DNA of 64,000 bases, from the NCBI RefSeq assembly GCF_018918125.1, contig NZ_JAHLQA010000009.1, forward strand, positions 24,229-88,228, written 5' to 3'. A program made the position numbers and the translations under genes. This document shows, piece by piece, positions 1-8,291 of the stretch (the first letter of the stretch is position 1; every line of letters begins with the position of its first letter). This DNA is from Blautia sp. MSJ-19 (GTDB lineage: Bacteria; Bacillota; Clostridia; Lachnospirales; Lachnospiraceae). A model generated the notes under the pieces. That model was not told the origin of the DNA. It worked only from the letters and a program-made list of their open reading frames with translations, and did no database searches.

Positions 1-533
1 TGCGGTGCAGCACGGTCAAAATCTGTAACACGGATCGTAATCGGTTTAGCGCCGCCTTTGAAGTACGGTCCAACAGGTGTAGTCAGGATACGGAACTGAT
101 ATTCATCGGCTGGTTTAACACCGATTACCGGATTGCTTCCGAACATATATGGACGTACATACAGAGTTGCACCTGAACCATATGGTGGCACATACGCTTC
201 ATTTGCTTTAATTGTCTGTACAACAGCTTCTACAAAACGGTCTTCCGGGAATACAGGCATTTCCAGTCTTCTTGCAGAATTTGCAAGACGCTCTGCGTTG
301 AGGTCAGGACGGAAAGTAACAATATGTCCGTCTTCGGTTGTATATGCTTTCATTCCTTCAAATACAGTCTGTGCATACTGGAATACGCAGGCACATTCAT
401 TCAGCGTAACATTCGGGTCCGTAGTCAGCTGTCCCTCATCCCATTTGCCATCTTTAAAATTGGCAACATAACGATAATCTGTCGGGATATAGCCAAATCC
501 GATGCTGCCCCAGTCAATGTTCTTTTTTTCCAT
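1..533 (-). CDS. ilvE: Branched-chain amino acid aminotransferase, C-terminus cut by window edge
   Basis: PLP-dependent class IV aminotransferase that interconverts leucine, isoleucine and valine with their 2-oxo acids in the cytoplasm. The visible 177 residues begin MEKKNIDWGSIGFGYIPTDY and carry the IlvE hallmarks ECACVFQYAQTVFEGMKAY and GATLYVRPYMFGSNP, which belong to the N-terminal substrate and PLP-phosphate region. The catalytic lysine and the C-terminal half lie to the left of the window. The start is set by a strong GGAGGAAG about 8 bases upstream (plus-strand 541-550). Nothing seen here suggests a defect. Family assignment is firm; only the missing half prevents a full check. Confidence 0.93.
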   Translation of the reverse strand, partial: MEKKNIDWGSIGFGYIPTDYRYVANFKDGKWDEGQLTTDPNVTLNECACVFQYAQTVFEGMKAYTTEDGHIVTFRPDLNAERLANSARRLEMPVFPEDRFVEAVVQTIKANEAYVPPYGSGATLYVRPYMFGSNPVIGVKPADEYQFRILTTPVGPYFKGGAKPITIRVTDFDRAAP

Positions 534-626
534 AATATATCTTCCTCCATTCGTATGGATATCTTTTCTACTCATTTTAGCACTTTATCGTGGTGACTTC
601 AATGCAAAATTCACAGAGAACCGTAT

Positions 627-1118
627 TTATTTCACTCTCTCATATTTCACAAAAGAATATTCCAGATCAAAATAGGTCTGTTCTTCACTTTCAGCCGTCA
701 CCTTCCATTCCGGCATCTCATCCAGATTCGGAAAATAACTGTCCGCTTCGTATCCAAAATCAATCTTCGTCACATGTGCAGTATCGCAGTATGGAAGAAG
801 CTGTTTGTACACGCTGTCTCCACCGATGCAGTATACTTCTTCAGACGGATATTTCTTAATTTCCTCAAGAAGTTCTTCTATAGTATGCACAATGATCGCA
901 TCTTTGACATTATATTCTTTGTTGCCTGTCAGAACAATGTTAGTTCTGTTTTTCAGTGGAAGTCCATTCGGAAAACTTTCCAGAGTTTTTCTCCCCATTA
1001 CAACAACTTTTCCTGTCGTTTCCTGTCGAAACATTTTCATATCCGCCGGAATACTTACCAGAAGTTTGTTATCTTTGCCAATTGCCCAGTTTTTGTCTGC
1101 TGCTACTATAATGTTCAT
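627..1118 (-). CDS. folA: Dihydrofolate reductase
   Basis: Reduces dihydrofolate to tetrahydrofolate with NADPH, supplying folate for the thymidylate synthase encoded next to it. The 163 residues match the usual family length. Visible motifs: N-terminal IVAADKNWAIGKDNKLLVSI (substrate and Met20 loop), VVMGRKTLESFP (NADPH binding) and EVYCIGGDSVYKQLL (the GG turn of the cofactor site). An RBS-like AGAGGAAA precedes the ATG. It lies 65 bp downstream of thyA on the same strand, the common clostridial thyA-folA order, with no terminator seen between them, so the two are probably cotranscribed. Confidence 0.95.
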   Translation of the reverse strand: MNIIVAADKNWAIGKDNKLLVSIPADMKMFRQETTGKVVVMGRKTLESFPNGLPLKNRTNIVLTGNKEYNVKDAIIVHTIEELLEEIKKYPSEEVYCIGGDSVYKQLLPYCDTAHVTKIDFGYEADSYFPNLDEMPEWKVTAESEEQTYFDLEYSFVKYERVK

Positions 1119-1183
1119 ACTTAAATTTCCTCTTCCCTATTGTCTATAGTAATATATTCTCCGTTACATTTCTTCTGGAAAAA

Positions 1184-2032
1184 TCAGATCGCGATCGGAA
1201 TATTTTTAATCTGCGGCCAGGTCTGATAATTCTCTACGATCAGATCATCTGTTGTAAAATCATAGAAATTTCTGACTTCCGGATTCAGTTTCACAGTCGG
1301 TGCCGGATACGGAGTACGACTGATCAGTTCTTTGATAACCGGAACATGGCGGTCATAAATATGGCAGTCTGCAATAACATGTACCAATTCTCCCGCTTCC
1401 ATATCGCAGACCTGTGCAATCATCATTAAAAGGATCGAATACTGGCAGACATTCCAGTTATTTGCAGCAAGAATGTCCTGTGAACGCTGATTCAGAACCG
1501 CATTCAAAGTAAGTTTCTCTTTCCCCGGTTCCTTTGTCACGTTAAATGTCATCGAATATGCGCACGGATAAAGGTTCATTTCATGGAGGTCCTGATGCAC
1601 ATAGATATTGGTCATAATACGGCGACTATACGGATTATTCTTCAGATCATACAATACACGGTCTACCTGATCCATCATACCTTCTTTGTACTGATGTTTC
1701 ACCTGAAGCTGATAACCATATGCCTTACCTATCGAACCATTTTCATCTGCCCAGCTGTCCCAGATATGGCTGTGCAGATCTTTGATATTATTTGATTTTT
1801 TCTGCCAGATCCAGAGAATCTCATCCATCGCACTCTTTAATGCGGTTTTCCGAAGTGTCAGTGCCGGAAACTCTTTGCGGAGATCATAACGGTTCACCAC
1901 CCCAAAACGTTTGATCGTATACGCAGAAGTACCATCTTCCCATACCGGTCGTACCTTTTCCCCCTCTGTACTGGTGCCATTTTCTATAACATCTTTGCAC
2001 ATATTAATAAACGTAACATCTGCCAAACTCAT
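1184..2032 (-). CDS. thyA: Thymidylate synthase (ThyA type)
   Basis: Methylates dUMP to dTMP using methylene-tetrahydrofolate and releases dihydrofolate, which FolA recycles. The catalytic cysteine is Cys157 in LYPCAYSMTFNV, followed by the phosphate-binding and dUMP-contact segment NQRSQDILAANNW (about 181-193) and the ELISRTPYPAPTVKL region. Length (282 aa) is normal for the family. The first methionine, MSLADVTFIN, has an AAGGAGAAG upstream. The gene is first of a two-gene thyA-folA unit on the minus strand. No abnormality seen. Confidence 0.95.
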   Translation of the reverse strand: MSLADVTFINMCKDVIENGTSTEGEKVRPVWEDGTSAYTIKRFGVVNRYDLRKEFPALTLRKTALKSAMDEILWIWQKKSNNIKDLHSHIWDSWADENGSIGKAYGYQLQVKHQYKEGMMDQVDRVLYDLKNNPYSRRIMTNIYVHQDLHEMNLYPCAYSMTFNVTKEPGKEKLTLNAVLNQRSQDILAANNWNVCQYSILLMMIAQVCDMEAGELVHVIADCHIYDRHVPVIKELISRTPYPAPTVKLNPEVRNFYDFTTDDLIVENYQTWPQIKNIPIAI

Positions 2033-2119
2033 CTGTATCTTCTCCTTATAACTTTATATACCTTTTGTAATGTCTTTCTTTTCCTACAGTGTTATCAGTA
2101 TAACATATCTTCCTCTCTG

Positions 2120-2148
2120 TTGACAATCGTTTCCCCCTTTGCTATATT
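2120..2148 (+). promoter_or_regulatory. Sigma-A promoter for the VanZ-like gene
   Basis: A TTGACA at 2120-2125 and TATATT at 2143-2148 are separated by exactly 17 bp. The predicted transcription start (about 2155) falls on or next to the ATG at 2156, so the transcript would have essentially no leader. A TTG inside the -35 box would give a longer frame (start 2120), but that start would lie outside the message. Confidence 0.75.
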
Positions 2149-2155
2149 TAATGCC

Positions 2156-2689
2156 ATGAAAATACTGATTACTTTATTAAAACCATTATCTTTTATACCT
2201 GCATTGCTTATGATGTATCTGATTTTTTCATTTTCAGCCCAGACCGGGGAGGTGTCCGGGGAATTAAGTTACAAAGTCAGCTACAAAATCGTAGAAATCA
2301 AAGATGAGATTCTGCACGAAAATAAAGGATATGAGGAACTCGACTACGAAGCAAACGCGATACAGTTTTATGTACGCAAGGCAGCCCATATGACTGAATA
2401 TTTTCTTCTGGCTGTGGCTGTTTCTTTCCCGCTTTATGTCTATCGAGTAAGAGGTTTCTGGCTGTTTCTTCTTGCCGGAATCTTTTGCGTGGCATTTGCA
2501 GGACTCGATGAATACCATCAGTCTTTTGTCGCAGGCCGCGGACCATCCGTCCGGGATGTTTGCATTGACAGTTCCGGTGCTCTGATCGGAATCATACTGG
2601 TTCAGTTATTCTGCTGGTCTACTTTACATAATCCTTCTTCATCTGGCAAAAAGAAAAAATCGCGCAACAAAAAACGCCGCAGATCTTAA
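2156..2689 (+). CDS. VanZ-like membrane protein
   Basis: Small integral membrane protein of the VanZ superfamily; VanZ itself gives low-level teicoplanin resistance, but most chromosomal homologues have no proven role. From ATG 2156 the product has 177 residues, with hydrophobic helices near the N-terminus and at about 75-95, 100-120 and 140-160, and the family signature YVRKAAHMTEYF, then GLDEYHQSF and RGPSVRDVCIDSSGALIG. The tail is lysine/arginine rich. There is no Shine-Dalgarno before ATG 2156, which fits the leaderless message predicted from the promoter. It is convergent with the gene at 2747 across a shared terminator that overlaps its own stop codon. Confidence 0.85.
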   Translation: MKILITLLKPLSFIPALLMMYLIFSFSAQTGEVSGELSYKVSYKIVEIKDEILHENKGYEELDYEANAIQFYVRKAAHMTEYFLLAVAVSFPLYVYRVRGFWLFLLAGIFCVAFAGLDEYHQSFVAGRGPSVRDVCIDSSGALIGIILVQLFCWSTLHNPSSSGKKKKSRNKKRRRS

Positions 2690-2715
2690 ATGATCTGAGG
2701 CGTTTTCTGTTTTCT
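2671..2715. terminator. Bidirectional intrinsic terminator
   Basis: Arms of 15 bases (2671-2685 and 2692-2706) pair at 14 positions around a 6-base loop, with T-rich DNA on the plus-strand side and A-rich on the other. The left arm contains the last codons of the VanZ-like gene. It lies between two convergent genes and can serve both. Confidence 0.85.
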
Positions 2716-2746
2716 TATACGTTATTCTTTCCGAATGATCCTGTTT

Positions 2747-3193
2747 TTATTTTTCAGATTTCAATTCATCCTGTTCGTCCGAACTTTCTGATACTTCTGC
2801 ATCTTCCAGATTTGACGCCAGTCTTGCACGTTCAGCAATACTCATGCTTTTCTTTTCTTGCTGTGGTTCAGGCTCTGCAGCCTTCTGCTCCATCATAGCA
2901 GCTTCCATGGCACGTTTTTCTTTATCTCGTTTGATAAAATTCTTTCCGCCGATGAACAGCATTACCGCACCGACAAGCAAAAATCCTATGCCGGCTGCAA
3001 AAAATCCCCAGTTTCCGCCATCCACTCCGTCAATCACATTTTTACACAGCTGGTAGCCTGTATACAGAAGATAACAGCCTGCCAGGATCATCAGAATATA
3101 GCTTCTGGTCGGTGTCGTGTTCTGCGGTGCATTTTCCTGTGAAGTCTGCACCTCTGTTTCCTGCTGTTCCGGATTTTTATTCTGTTCTTCCAT
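2747..3193 (-). CDS. Unknown two-helix membrane protein
   Basis: Not recognised as a named family. The 148 residues start with about 30 residues rich in Gln, Glu and Asn, then two hydrophobic segments (about 31-50, SYILMILAGCYLLYTGYQL, and about 64-84) separated by a short Gly-rich loop, then a long charged tail (about 88-148) rich in Ala, Glu and Lys and likely helical. Both ends are probably cytoplasmic. It is the last gene before the terminator at 2671 and lies 21 bp downstream of malQ on the same strand, so it may be read from the malQ promoter. Confidence 0.6.
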   Translation of the reverse strand: MEEQNKNPEQQETEVQTSQENAPQNTTPTRSYILMILAGCYLLYTGYQLCKNVIDGVDGGNWGFFAAGIGFLLVGAVMLFIGGKNFIKRDKEKRAMEAAMMEQKAAEPEPQQEKKSMSIAERARLASNLEDAEVSESSDEQDELKSEK

Positions 3194-3214
3194 CCGATGT
3201 CTCCTCTCACACGT

Positions 3215-4798
3215 TTATCCGACTATCTTAGCATTTTTGTTGTCATTCTTCAATTCTTTTACGTCTGTTTCTGTGGTTTCTTTGATTTCTTTTTCAGTTT
3301 TTTCCACGGGTTCTTTTGCAAGACGGCCATAGATTCTGGTAACTTCTCTCATATTATAAATCGTAATCTCATTAAGCTGTCCTGCAGTCATTCTCCACTT
3401 CCAGTTATCACCCAGTGTAGATGGTGCATTCATACGTGCTTCATTTCCAAGGCATAAGTAATCCTGAATCGGGATGATTGCAAGGTCTGCCACACTTGCC
3501 AGTGCCGTACGGATCAGTGCCCATACGCAGTCATTGACCGGCTGTTCATAACAGTTAATATACTCTCTTACAAATTTCAGATCATGCCCCTGAAGATTTT
3601 CCAGCCATCCTTTGGTTGTTTCATTATCATGCGTTCCTGTGTAAACAACACAATTATGTTCATATTTATATGGAAGATAACTGCTATCCTCGCTTCCATC
3701 AAATGCAAACTGAAGGACTTTCATTCCCGGATATCCACTCTCCTTGAGCATTTCCAGAACGCTCTTGGTAAGAAAGCCAAGATCTTCCGCAATCACACGA
3801 AGTTTTCCAATCTTTTTATCCAATGTATGGAAAAGATCCAGTCCTGGTCCCTTTTCCCATTCACCGTTCTCTGCAGTTTTATCGCCATATGGAATTGCAT
3901 AATATTCATCAAATCCACGGAAATGATCAATCCTTACCACATCATAAAGTTCCAGGCAATGAGTCATTCGCTGTACCCACCAGCCATAATCATTCTTTTT
4001 CAGCTTTTTCCAGTCATATAATGGATTTCCCCAAAGCTGTCCTGTAGCCGAAAAAGCGTCCGGCGGACAACCTGCGACTGCCTTTGGATTATAATCCTCA
4101 TCAAACTGCAGCATCTCCGGATTTGCCCACGCATCAGAACTGTCCAATGCCACATAGATTGGCACATCTCCAATGATCTGAATGCCTTTATCATTTGCAT
4201 ATGCTTTCAGTTTTCTCCACTGTGTAGTAAAACAGTACTGCTGAAAACTGTAAAATCCAATTTCTTCTGCAAGTTCCTTTTCTGCTTCTTTTACGGCTTT
4301 GGAATGACGATCTTTCAGTTCCTCCGGCCAGTCGATCCAGCAGATTCCCTTCTGGTCATTTTTGATTGCCATAAACAGGCAGTAATCCTTCAGCCAGTCT
4401 TTTTCTTCTTTCAGGAACTCTGCATATTCCGGATCATTTTTTAAATCTGCTTTTTCATATGCTTTGCGTAAAAGTTTATATCTGGACAGATACATCTTTT
4501 CATAATCTACATAGGCTTCGCTTCCACCCCAGTCACAGGCTTCACAGTCCTCTTTCGTAAGAAGCCCCTTTTTGATCAGTTCTTCCAGATCAATAAAATA
4601 TGGGTTTCCGGCAAACGTAGAAACTGACTGATACGGAGAATCGCCATATCCTGTCGGTCCTAACGGAAGTATCTGCCAATACTGCTGCCCTGCTTTTTCA
4701 AGCTGGTCTACAAACTCATAGGCCTCCTTTGAAAAGCATCCGATTCCATACTTTGACGGAATACTGGATATTCCCATCAAAATGCCACTTGCTCTCAT
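3215..4798 (-). CDS. malQ: 4-alpha-glucanotransferase (amylomaltase, GH77)
   Basis: Transfers glucan chains between malto-oligosaccharides in the cytoplasm; used in maltose or glycogen turnover. 527 residues. Family landmarks: LPLGPTGYGDSPYQS (about 45-59), nucleophile Asp291 in VVRIDHFRGF, acid/base Glu338 in IAEDLG and the transition-state Asp391 in GTHDNETTKGW. The last ~30 residues are a charged Lys/Glu/Thr-rich tail not expected in GH77 proteins and probably disordered. The start is fixed by a good GGAGGAG. A perfect 10-bp inverted repeat (4811-4850) lies immediately upstream and may be an operator. Confidence 0.95.
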   Translation of the reverse strand: MRASGILMGISSIPSKYGIGCFSKEAYEFVDQLEKAGQQYWQILPLGPTGYGDSPYQSVSTFAGNPYFIDLEELIKKGLLTKEDCEACDWGGSEAYVDYEKMYLSRYKLLRKAYEKADLKNDPEYAEFLKEEKDWLKDYCLFMAIKNDQKGICWIDWPEELKDRHSKAVKEAEKELAEEIGFYSFQQYCFTTQWRKLKAYANDKGIQIIGDVPIYVALDSSDAWANPEMLQFDEDYNPKAVAGCPPDAFSATGQLWGNPLYDWKKLKKNDYGWWVQRMTHCLELYDVVRIDHFRGFDEYYAIPYGDKTAENGEWEKGPGLDLFHTLDKKIGKLRVIAEDLGFLTKSVLEMLKESGYPGMKVLQFAFDGSEDSSYLPYKYEHNCVVYTGTHDNETTKGWLENLQGHDLKFVREYINCYEQPVNDCVWALIRTALASVADLAIIPIQDYLCLGNEARMNAPSTLGDNWKWRMTAGQLNEITIYNMREVTRIYGRLAKEPVEKTEKEIKETTETDVKELKNDNKNAKIVG

Positions 4799-4810
4799 TT
4801 TATCTCCTCC

Positions 4811-4850
4811 AAATCTGGTAATTTTTCACAAAAATGATTATACCAGATTT
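4811..4850. promoter_or_regulatory. 10-bp inverted repeat over the malQ promoter/leader
   Basis: AAATCTGGTA at 4811-4820 is exactly complementary to TACCAGATTT at 4841-4850, with 20 bases between. On the minus strand a TATAAT lies at the upstream arm and the Shine-Dalgarno of malQ directly follows the downstream arm. It could be an operator or a leader hairpin. Confidence 0.5.
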
Positions 4851-4859
4851 GATACATTT

Positions 4860-5792
4860 TTAAAATCCTTTTTTCTTCATATATATCATTACATCACGCC
4901 AGACTTTTTCCTTGCCTTTTTCATTCAGAATTTCATGGCGCATTCCCGGATATAATTTTCCTTTTACATCCAGATACCCAGCCCTGCGCATAGCATGAAC
5001 AGCCCCCGCAAATTTGCGTACATTTCCAAGGCACGGATCTTCTGCACCACTGATAAAAAGTACCGGCATCTTCGGACTGGTACATTTCCATTTATGTATA
5101 TCGTATGCTTTCTTCATCAGATCAAACAGTGCGATATAAGCATCATCTGTAAAAGTAAATCCGCACAGATCCGACTTTGCATATGCCTCATAGACCGCCG
5201 GATCCGAACAGATCCATGCATTTTTATTTTTTTCTCCCTTAAACTTCAGCGCATACGTTCCCAAAGACATAGCTTCCAGAATCTTGCTCTTATGATGCGC
5301 CCCCAGAATTTTTCCCTGTACCTGTGCGATCACTTTACCCAAAGGCCTTGCCTTATTTTCACTTGGAGACCCACATACGATCAGCATATCCATACAGTCA
5401 TCATGCTCTGCTGCAAATGCCCTCACTGCAAGAGATCCCATACTATGTCCAAACAAAATCAGCGGAAGTTCCGGAAAATGACGTTTGATTTCTGCATTTA
5501 CCGTCAAAATATCTCTGAGCATGGCATCCGCTCCGCCACCATACATATATCCCAGATCTTTTTTGTCTGATACACTTTTTCCATGTCCTCTGTGATCATG
5601 AATCACTGTTATGTAGCCTTTTTCTGTCAGATATTCCATAAACGGAAGATATCGTTCTTTGTGTTCACTCATTCCATGCACCAGCTGAACAATTGCACGA
5701 GGCTGCACTTTTTCATCTGGTATCAGACACAGCACCGATATTTCAAGTGCATCTGCCTCTGAAAGAAAACTTCCTTCGTATTTTTTTGCCAT
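4860..5792 (-). CDS. Alpha/beta hydrolase, monoacylglycerol-lipase/lysophospholipase-like
   Basis: Cytoplasmic serine hydrolase of the S33/Hydrolase_4 group; the natural substrate cannot be told. From the chosen start, MAKKYEGSFLSE, there are 310 residues. The triad can be read: nucleophile Ser in FGHSMGSLA, Asp in FISGAEDPCLG, His in PGMRHEILNE, plus the conserved VHGMSEHKERY (oxyanion region) and VIHDHRGHGKS. The longer frame beginning at 5822 is rejected because GGAGGAA sits 8 bases before ATG 5792, inside that extension. It reads away from the plus-strand gene at 6033. Confidence 0.9.
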   Translation of the reverse strand: MAKKYEGSFLSEADALEISVLCLIPDEKVQPRAIVQLVHGMSEHKERYLPFMEYLTEKGYITVIHDHRGHGKSVSDKKDLGYMYGGGADAMLRDILTVNAEIKRHFPELPLILFGHSMGSLAVRAFAAEHDDCMDMLIVCGSPSENKARPLGKVIAQVQGKILGAHHKSKILEAMSLGTYALKFKGEKNKNAWICSDPAVYEAYAKSDLCGFTFTDDAYIALFDLMKKAYDIHKWKCTSPKMPVLFISGAEDPCLGNVRKFAGAVHAMRRAGYLDVKGKLYPGMRHEILNEKGKEKVWRDVMIYMKKKGF

Positions 5793-5903
5793 ACAAAATT
5801 CCTCCATCCATCCGGCTGCCATTCTCCCCTCTGAATCACAGCCGTTTTTCTTTTGTTTTGCTGCATATAATTCATAGGCTTATTGTAGAGTCATGAAATA
5901 ACC

Positions 5904-5933
5904 TTGTCAAGTAACGTCGCATTCTGTTATAAT
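5904..5933 (+). promoter_or_regulatory. Promoter for the gene at 6033
   Basis: TTGTCA at 5904-5909 and a perfect TATAAT at 5928-5933 with an 18-bp spacer. It gives a leader of about 90 bases that contains two perfect hairpins. Confidence 0.7.
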
Positions 5934-5949
5934 AGTTCTGTTTCAACAA

Positions 5950-6008
5950 GTTACTGTTCGCTTTGTTTACAGTAACCCAACAACATCATTACGATCTTCA
6001 GTCGTAAT
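5950..6008 (+). promoter_or_regulatory. Two consecutive hairpins in the leader of the gene at 6033
   Basis: First hairpin: GTTACTGT (5950-5957) with ACAGTAAC (5969-5976), 11-base loop. Second: ATTACGA (5988-5994) with TCGTAAT (6002-6008), 7-base loop. Both are perfect. Neither has a T-run, so they are not terminators. The RBS AAGGAGG follows 17 bases later. Confidence 0.55.
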
Positions 6009-6032
6009 CTGACAACTTCATAAGGAGGAAGT

Positions 6033-7127
6033 ATGGATACTAACAATCAGGAAGTATACGAGGAACAGTCCACTGCTCCCAGACGTAAAAAGAAGAAAAA
6101 AGGACTGATCATTTTTCTTGTCATCCTTGTTCTTGCTATAGCCGGCGGTACCGGTTTTTACTTTATGCAACGTCAGAAACCAATTTCCGCTACAGAAGAT
6201 TTTCTGGAAAATATGCGTGCCATGAATTTTGACGGCATGAAAAATCTTCTGCAAAGCAGTGACATGTCCGCTCTTGACAATGCAGATATCACCAGTGATG
6301 CCTACGCTTCTTTTTTCAAAAAAATCAATGAAAAGATGAGCTACAAAATCACCAAAACAAGTTTTCATATCCAGAATGGAACCGCATCTGTAACTGCACA
6401 CATTAACTATATCGATGGTGCAGATATTTATAAAGAAACTATTACAGAATTTCTGAAACAGATCGTTTCCACCGCCTTCTCCGGAACAACACTTACCGAA
6501 GAAGAAACTCAGGAAAAACTGGCAGCTCTTCTCGAAGAAAAATCCGGCAGTGTAGAAGATAAGTTTACAGAAACAGATATCACTTATCCACTGATCGAGG
6601 CTGATGGCAAATGGAAGATTGTTGCTCTTGATGCAGAAACTGTAAAAGTCATGTCTGCCAACTTCACAAATGTGCAGGATGAGATCAACCAGTCTCTGGC
6701 CGATATGAACGATTCCGAAAACACAGATACCAAAGCAACTGTCACTCCCGCAGAAACTACCAGCATCGATATGGACAACGATCATTTTTCCCTTCGTCTG
6801 AAGGAATTCCGTGTCACACAGGCAATTGATGATTCTGACTGTCTGCTGCTGTACTGCGATTATACCAACAACAGCAGTTCTTCATCCAGTGCATTGGTAG
6901 ACGTACAGCTTTCTGCCAAACAAAATGGCGAAAAGCTTTCACCGGCAGTTCCAAAAGAAGACGAACCGGCTATTGACAACTATATTGCCGAAGTAGAACC
7001 TGGCAGTACCGTTACTGTCTGCTATGCATTCTCTCTGAGTGACAAATCTGACGTCACATTGGAAGCATCCGAAGCCTTTGCATTCGGTGGTGGCAATGTC
7101 ACTTCTCAGACAATTAAATTACAATAA
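6033..7127 (+). CDS. Membrane-anchored protein with extracellular DUF4352/DUF5067-like domain
   Basis: 364 residues. A short cytoplasmic start ends in a cluster of Arg/Lys (RRKKKKK, about 17-23), followed by one hydrophobic helix (about 24-46); the rest should be outside the cell. About residues 50-210 form an alpha/beta region seen in many clostridial anchored proteins. The part from about 250 to 364 resembles the immunoglobulin-like DUF4352/DUF5067 domains (LLLYCDYTNNSSSSSSALVD, VEPGSTVTVCYAFSLSD). The function is unknown. Start chosen from AAGGAGG 6 bases upstream. It has its own promoter, a two-hairpin leader and a strong terminator, so it is probably monocistronic. Confidence 0.7.
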   Translation: MDTNNQEVYEEQSTAPRRKKKKKGLIIFLVILVLAIAGGTGFYFMQRQKPISATEDFLENMRAMNFDGMKNLLQSSDMSALDNADITSDAYASFFKKINEKMSYKITKTSFHIQNGTASVTAHINYIDGADIYKETITEFLKQIVSTAFSGTTLTEEETQEKLAALLEEKSGSVEDKFTETDITYPLIEADGKWKIVALDAETVKVMSANFTNVQDEINQSLADMNDSENTDTKATVTPAETTSIDMDNDHFSLRLKEFRVTQAIDDSDCLLLYCDYTNNSSSSSSALVDVQLSAKQNGEKLSPAVPKEDEPAIDNYIAEVEPGSTVTVCYAFSLSDKSDVTLEASEAFAFGGGNVTSQTIKLQ

Positions 7128-7128
7128 A

Positions 7129-7169
7129 AAATATTCGCGACAGATCTGATCTGCCGCGAATATTTTTTT
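7129..7169. terminator. Intrinsic terminator after the gene at 6033
   Basis: Long inverted repeat around AATATTCGCG and CGCGAATATT (7130-7164) with one mismatch, followed by T7 on plus. A-rich DNA on the other side makes it potentially bidirectional. Confidence 0.85.
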
Positions 7170-7209
7170 GTTATCCCGCCATACTAGCACTATGAAAGGA
7201 TGGTGACTT

Positions 7210-7425
7210 ATGGGAAATAAATTTTTACAATACTTTTCACTGACAATCGCCGTGATCGGTGCCATTAACTGGGGATTAATTGGTTTTTTCAATCTGAATC
7301 TCGTCGCGCTTCTCTTTGGAAGCATGAGCTGGCTCTCCAGAATCATCTACGGTCTGGTTGGTCTTTGCGGTCTTTACCTTCTCACCTTTTATGGTCTGGT
7401 GGAACAGGACAAAACAACCGCATGA
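7210..7425 (+). CDS. DUF378 family small membrane protein
   Basis: 71 residues, two membrane helices (about 10-30 and 42-62). The signature AINWGLIGFFNLNLVALLFG is typical of the DUF378 family, whose function is not known. The start is supported by GAAAGGATGGTGA upstream. It is convergent with deoD, with only 6 bp between the stop codons. Confidence 0.9.
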   Translation: MGNKFLQYFSLTIAVIGAINWGLIGFFNLNLVALLFGSMSWLSRIIYGLVGLCGLYLLTFYGLVEQDKTTA

Positions 7426-7431
7426 TCCTGA

Positions 7432-8145
7432 TCAGCAGGACTCCAGTGCTACCTTCATCATATTCTCAAAAGACTCCTGTCTTGCCAGTGATGACAATTC
7501 TTCATGCGTCACAAAAGAGTCTGAAATAGTCAGAAGGCAGGCTGCATTTTTACCAAGGAGCTTCGCATTGTGAAACAGTGCGAAGCTTTCCATTTCTATA
7601 CACTCACATCCATATTTCTGATTGATTTCTCTGAAATCTTCCATATGTTCTTCCGGATAGAAAACATCGCAGGAATGAACACGTGCTGTCTTGACCGGAA
7701 TCTGCAGCCGTTTTGCCGTCGCAATGATCTTGTCATTCAGGGCACTGGATGGATACAAAACATCATCCTGACATCCATTCTGTACTTTTGCAAAGCTGGA
7801 ACGACTCCATACACTGTCCGCAAGAACAACATCCAGTACTGCAAGATGTTCTGTATAAGAACCTGCCGATCCGATACGGATAATATTTTCTACATCATAA
7901 AACTTATACAACTCATAAGAATAAATACCTATTGACGGCATTCCCATCCCACTTGCCATAACAGTAAGTTCTTTGCCTTTGTATGTTCCGGTGTAGGCAT
8001 ACATATTTCTGACCTGGTTGACCAATCTGGCATCCTCTAAAAAATGTTCTGCCACATATTTGGCACGAAGAGGATCTCCCGGCATCAGAACATTTTTTGC
8101 GATTTCACCTTTTTGAGCTTCAATATGAGGGGTTGGTACTGGCAT
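7432..8145 (-). CDS. deoD: Purine-nucleoside phosphorylase, DeoD type
   Basis: Splits purine (deoxy)nucleosides with phosphate to free base and (deoxy)ribose-1-phosphate; cytoplasmic, hexameric in the family. 237 residues, the usual length. Landmarks: MPTPHIEA-like start (His7), PGDPLRAKY (phosphate Gly22/Arg27), GSAGSY (about 92-97), ECIEMESFALF (ribose contact, Met185/Glu186) and the catalytic ISDS with Asp209. RBS AGGAGGAA precedes the ATG. It stands alone here and is not linked to other deo genes. Confidence 0.95.
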   Translation of the reverse strand: MPVPTPHIEAQKGEIAKNVLMPGDPLRAKYVAEHFLEDARLVNQVRNMYAYTGTYKGKELTVMASGMGMPSIGIYSYELYKFYDVENIIRIGSAGSYTEHLAVLDVVLADSVWSRSSFAKVQNGCQDDVLYPSSALNDKIIATAKRLQIPVKTARVHSCDVFYPEEHMEDFREINQKYGCECIEMESFALFHNAKLLGKNAACLLTISDSFVTHEELSSLARQESFENMMKVALESC

Positions 8146-8180
8146 CTTTCATTCCTCCTGTCTTTTTTATTTATAAGACG

Positions 8181-8210
8181 AAAAAAGGACTCTGAAAACT
8201 CAGAGTCCTT
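8181..8210 (-). terminator. Terminator of the tRNA-Gly pair
   Basis: AAGGACTCTGA pairs with TCAGAGTCCTT around a 4-base loop; on the minus strand the stem is followed by a T6 run (A-run 8181-8186 on plus). It begins 4 bases beyond the tRNA-Gly(GCC) 3' end. Confidence 0.9.
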
Positions 8211-8213
8211 AAG

Positions 8214-8286
8214 AGCGATAGACGGGGCTCGAACCCGCGGTCTCGACCTTGGCAAGGTCGCGCGTTACCAACTACGCCACTATCGC
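8214..8286 (-). tRNA. tRNA-Gly (GCC)
   Basis: 73 nt. Acceptor GCGATAG/CTATCGC, discriminator T, D arm with AGTTGGTA, anticodon stem CGACC/GGTCG holding loop TTGCCAA (anticodon GCC), and T arm with GGTTCGAGC. No encoded CCA. Second gene of a two-tRNA transcript. Confidence 0.95.
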
Positions 8287-8291
8287 ATAAG

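Noticed and set aside
133..471. Plus-strand open frame across the ilvE region
   Set aside because: It is antisense to a clear IlvE reading frame on the minus strand, and has no RBS or recognisable motif.
2120..2155. TTG start for the VanZ-like protein
   Set aside because: The TTG is part of a perfect -35 hexamer, and there is no RBS before it.
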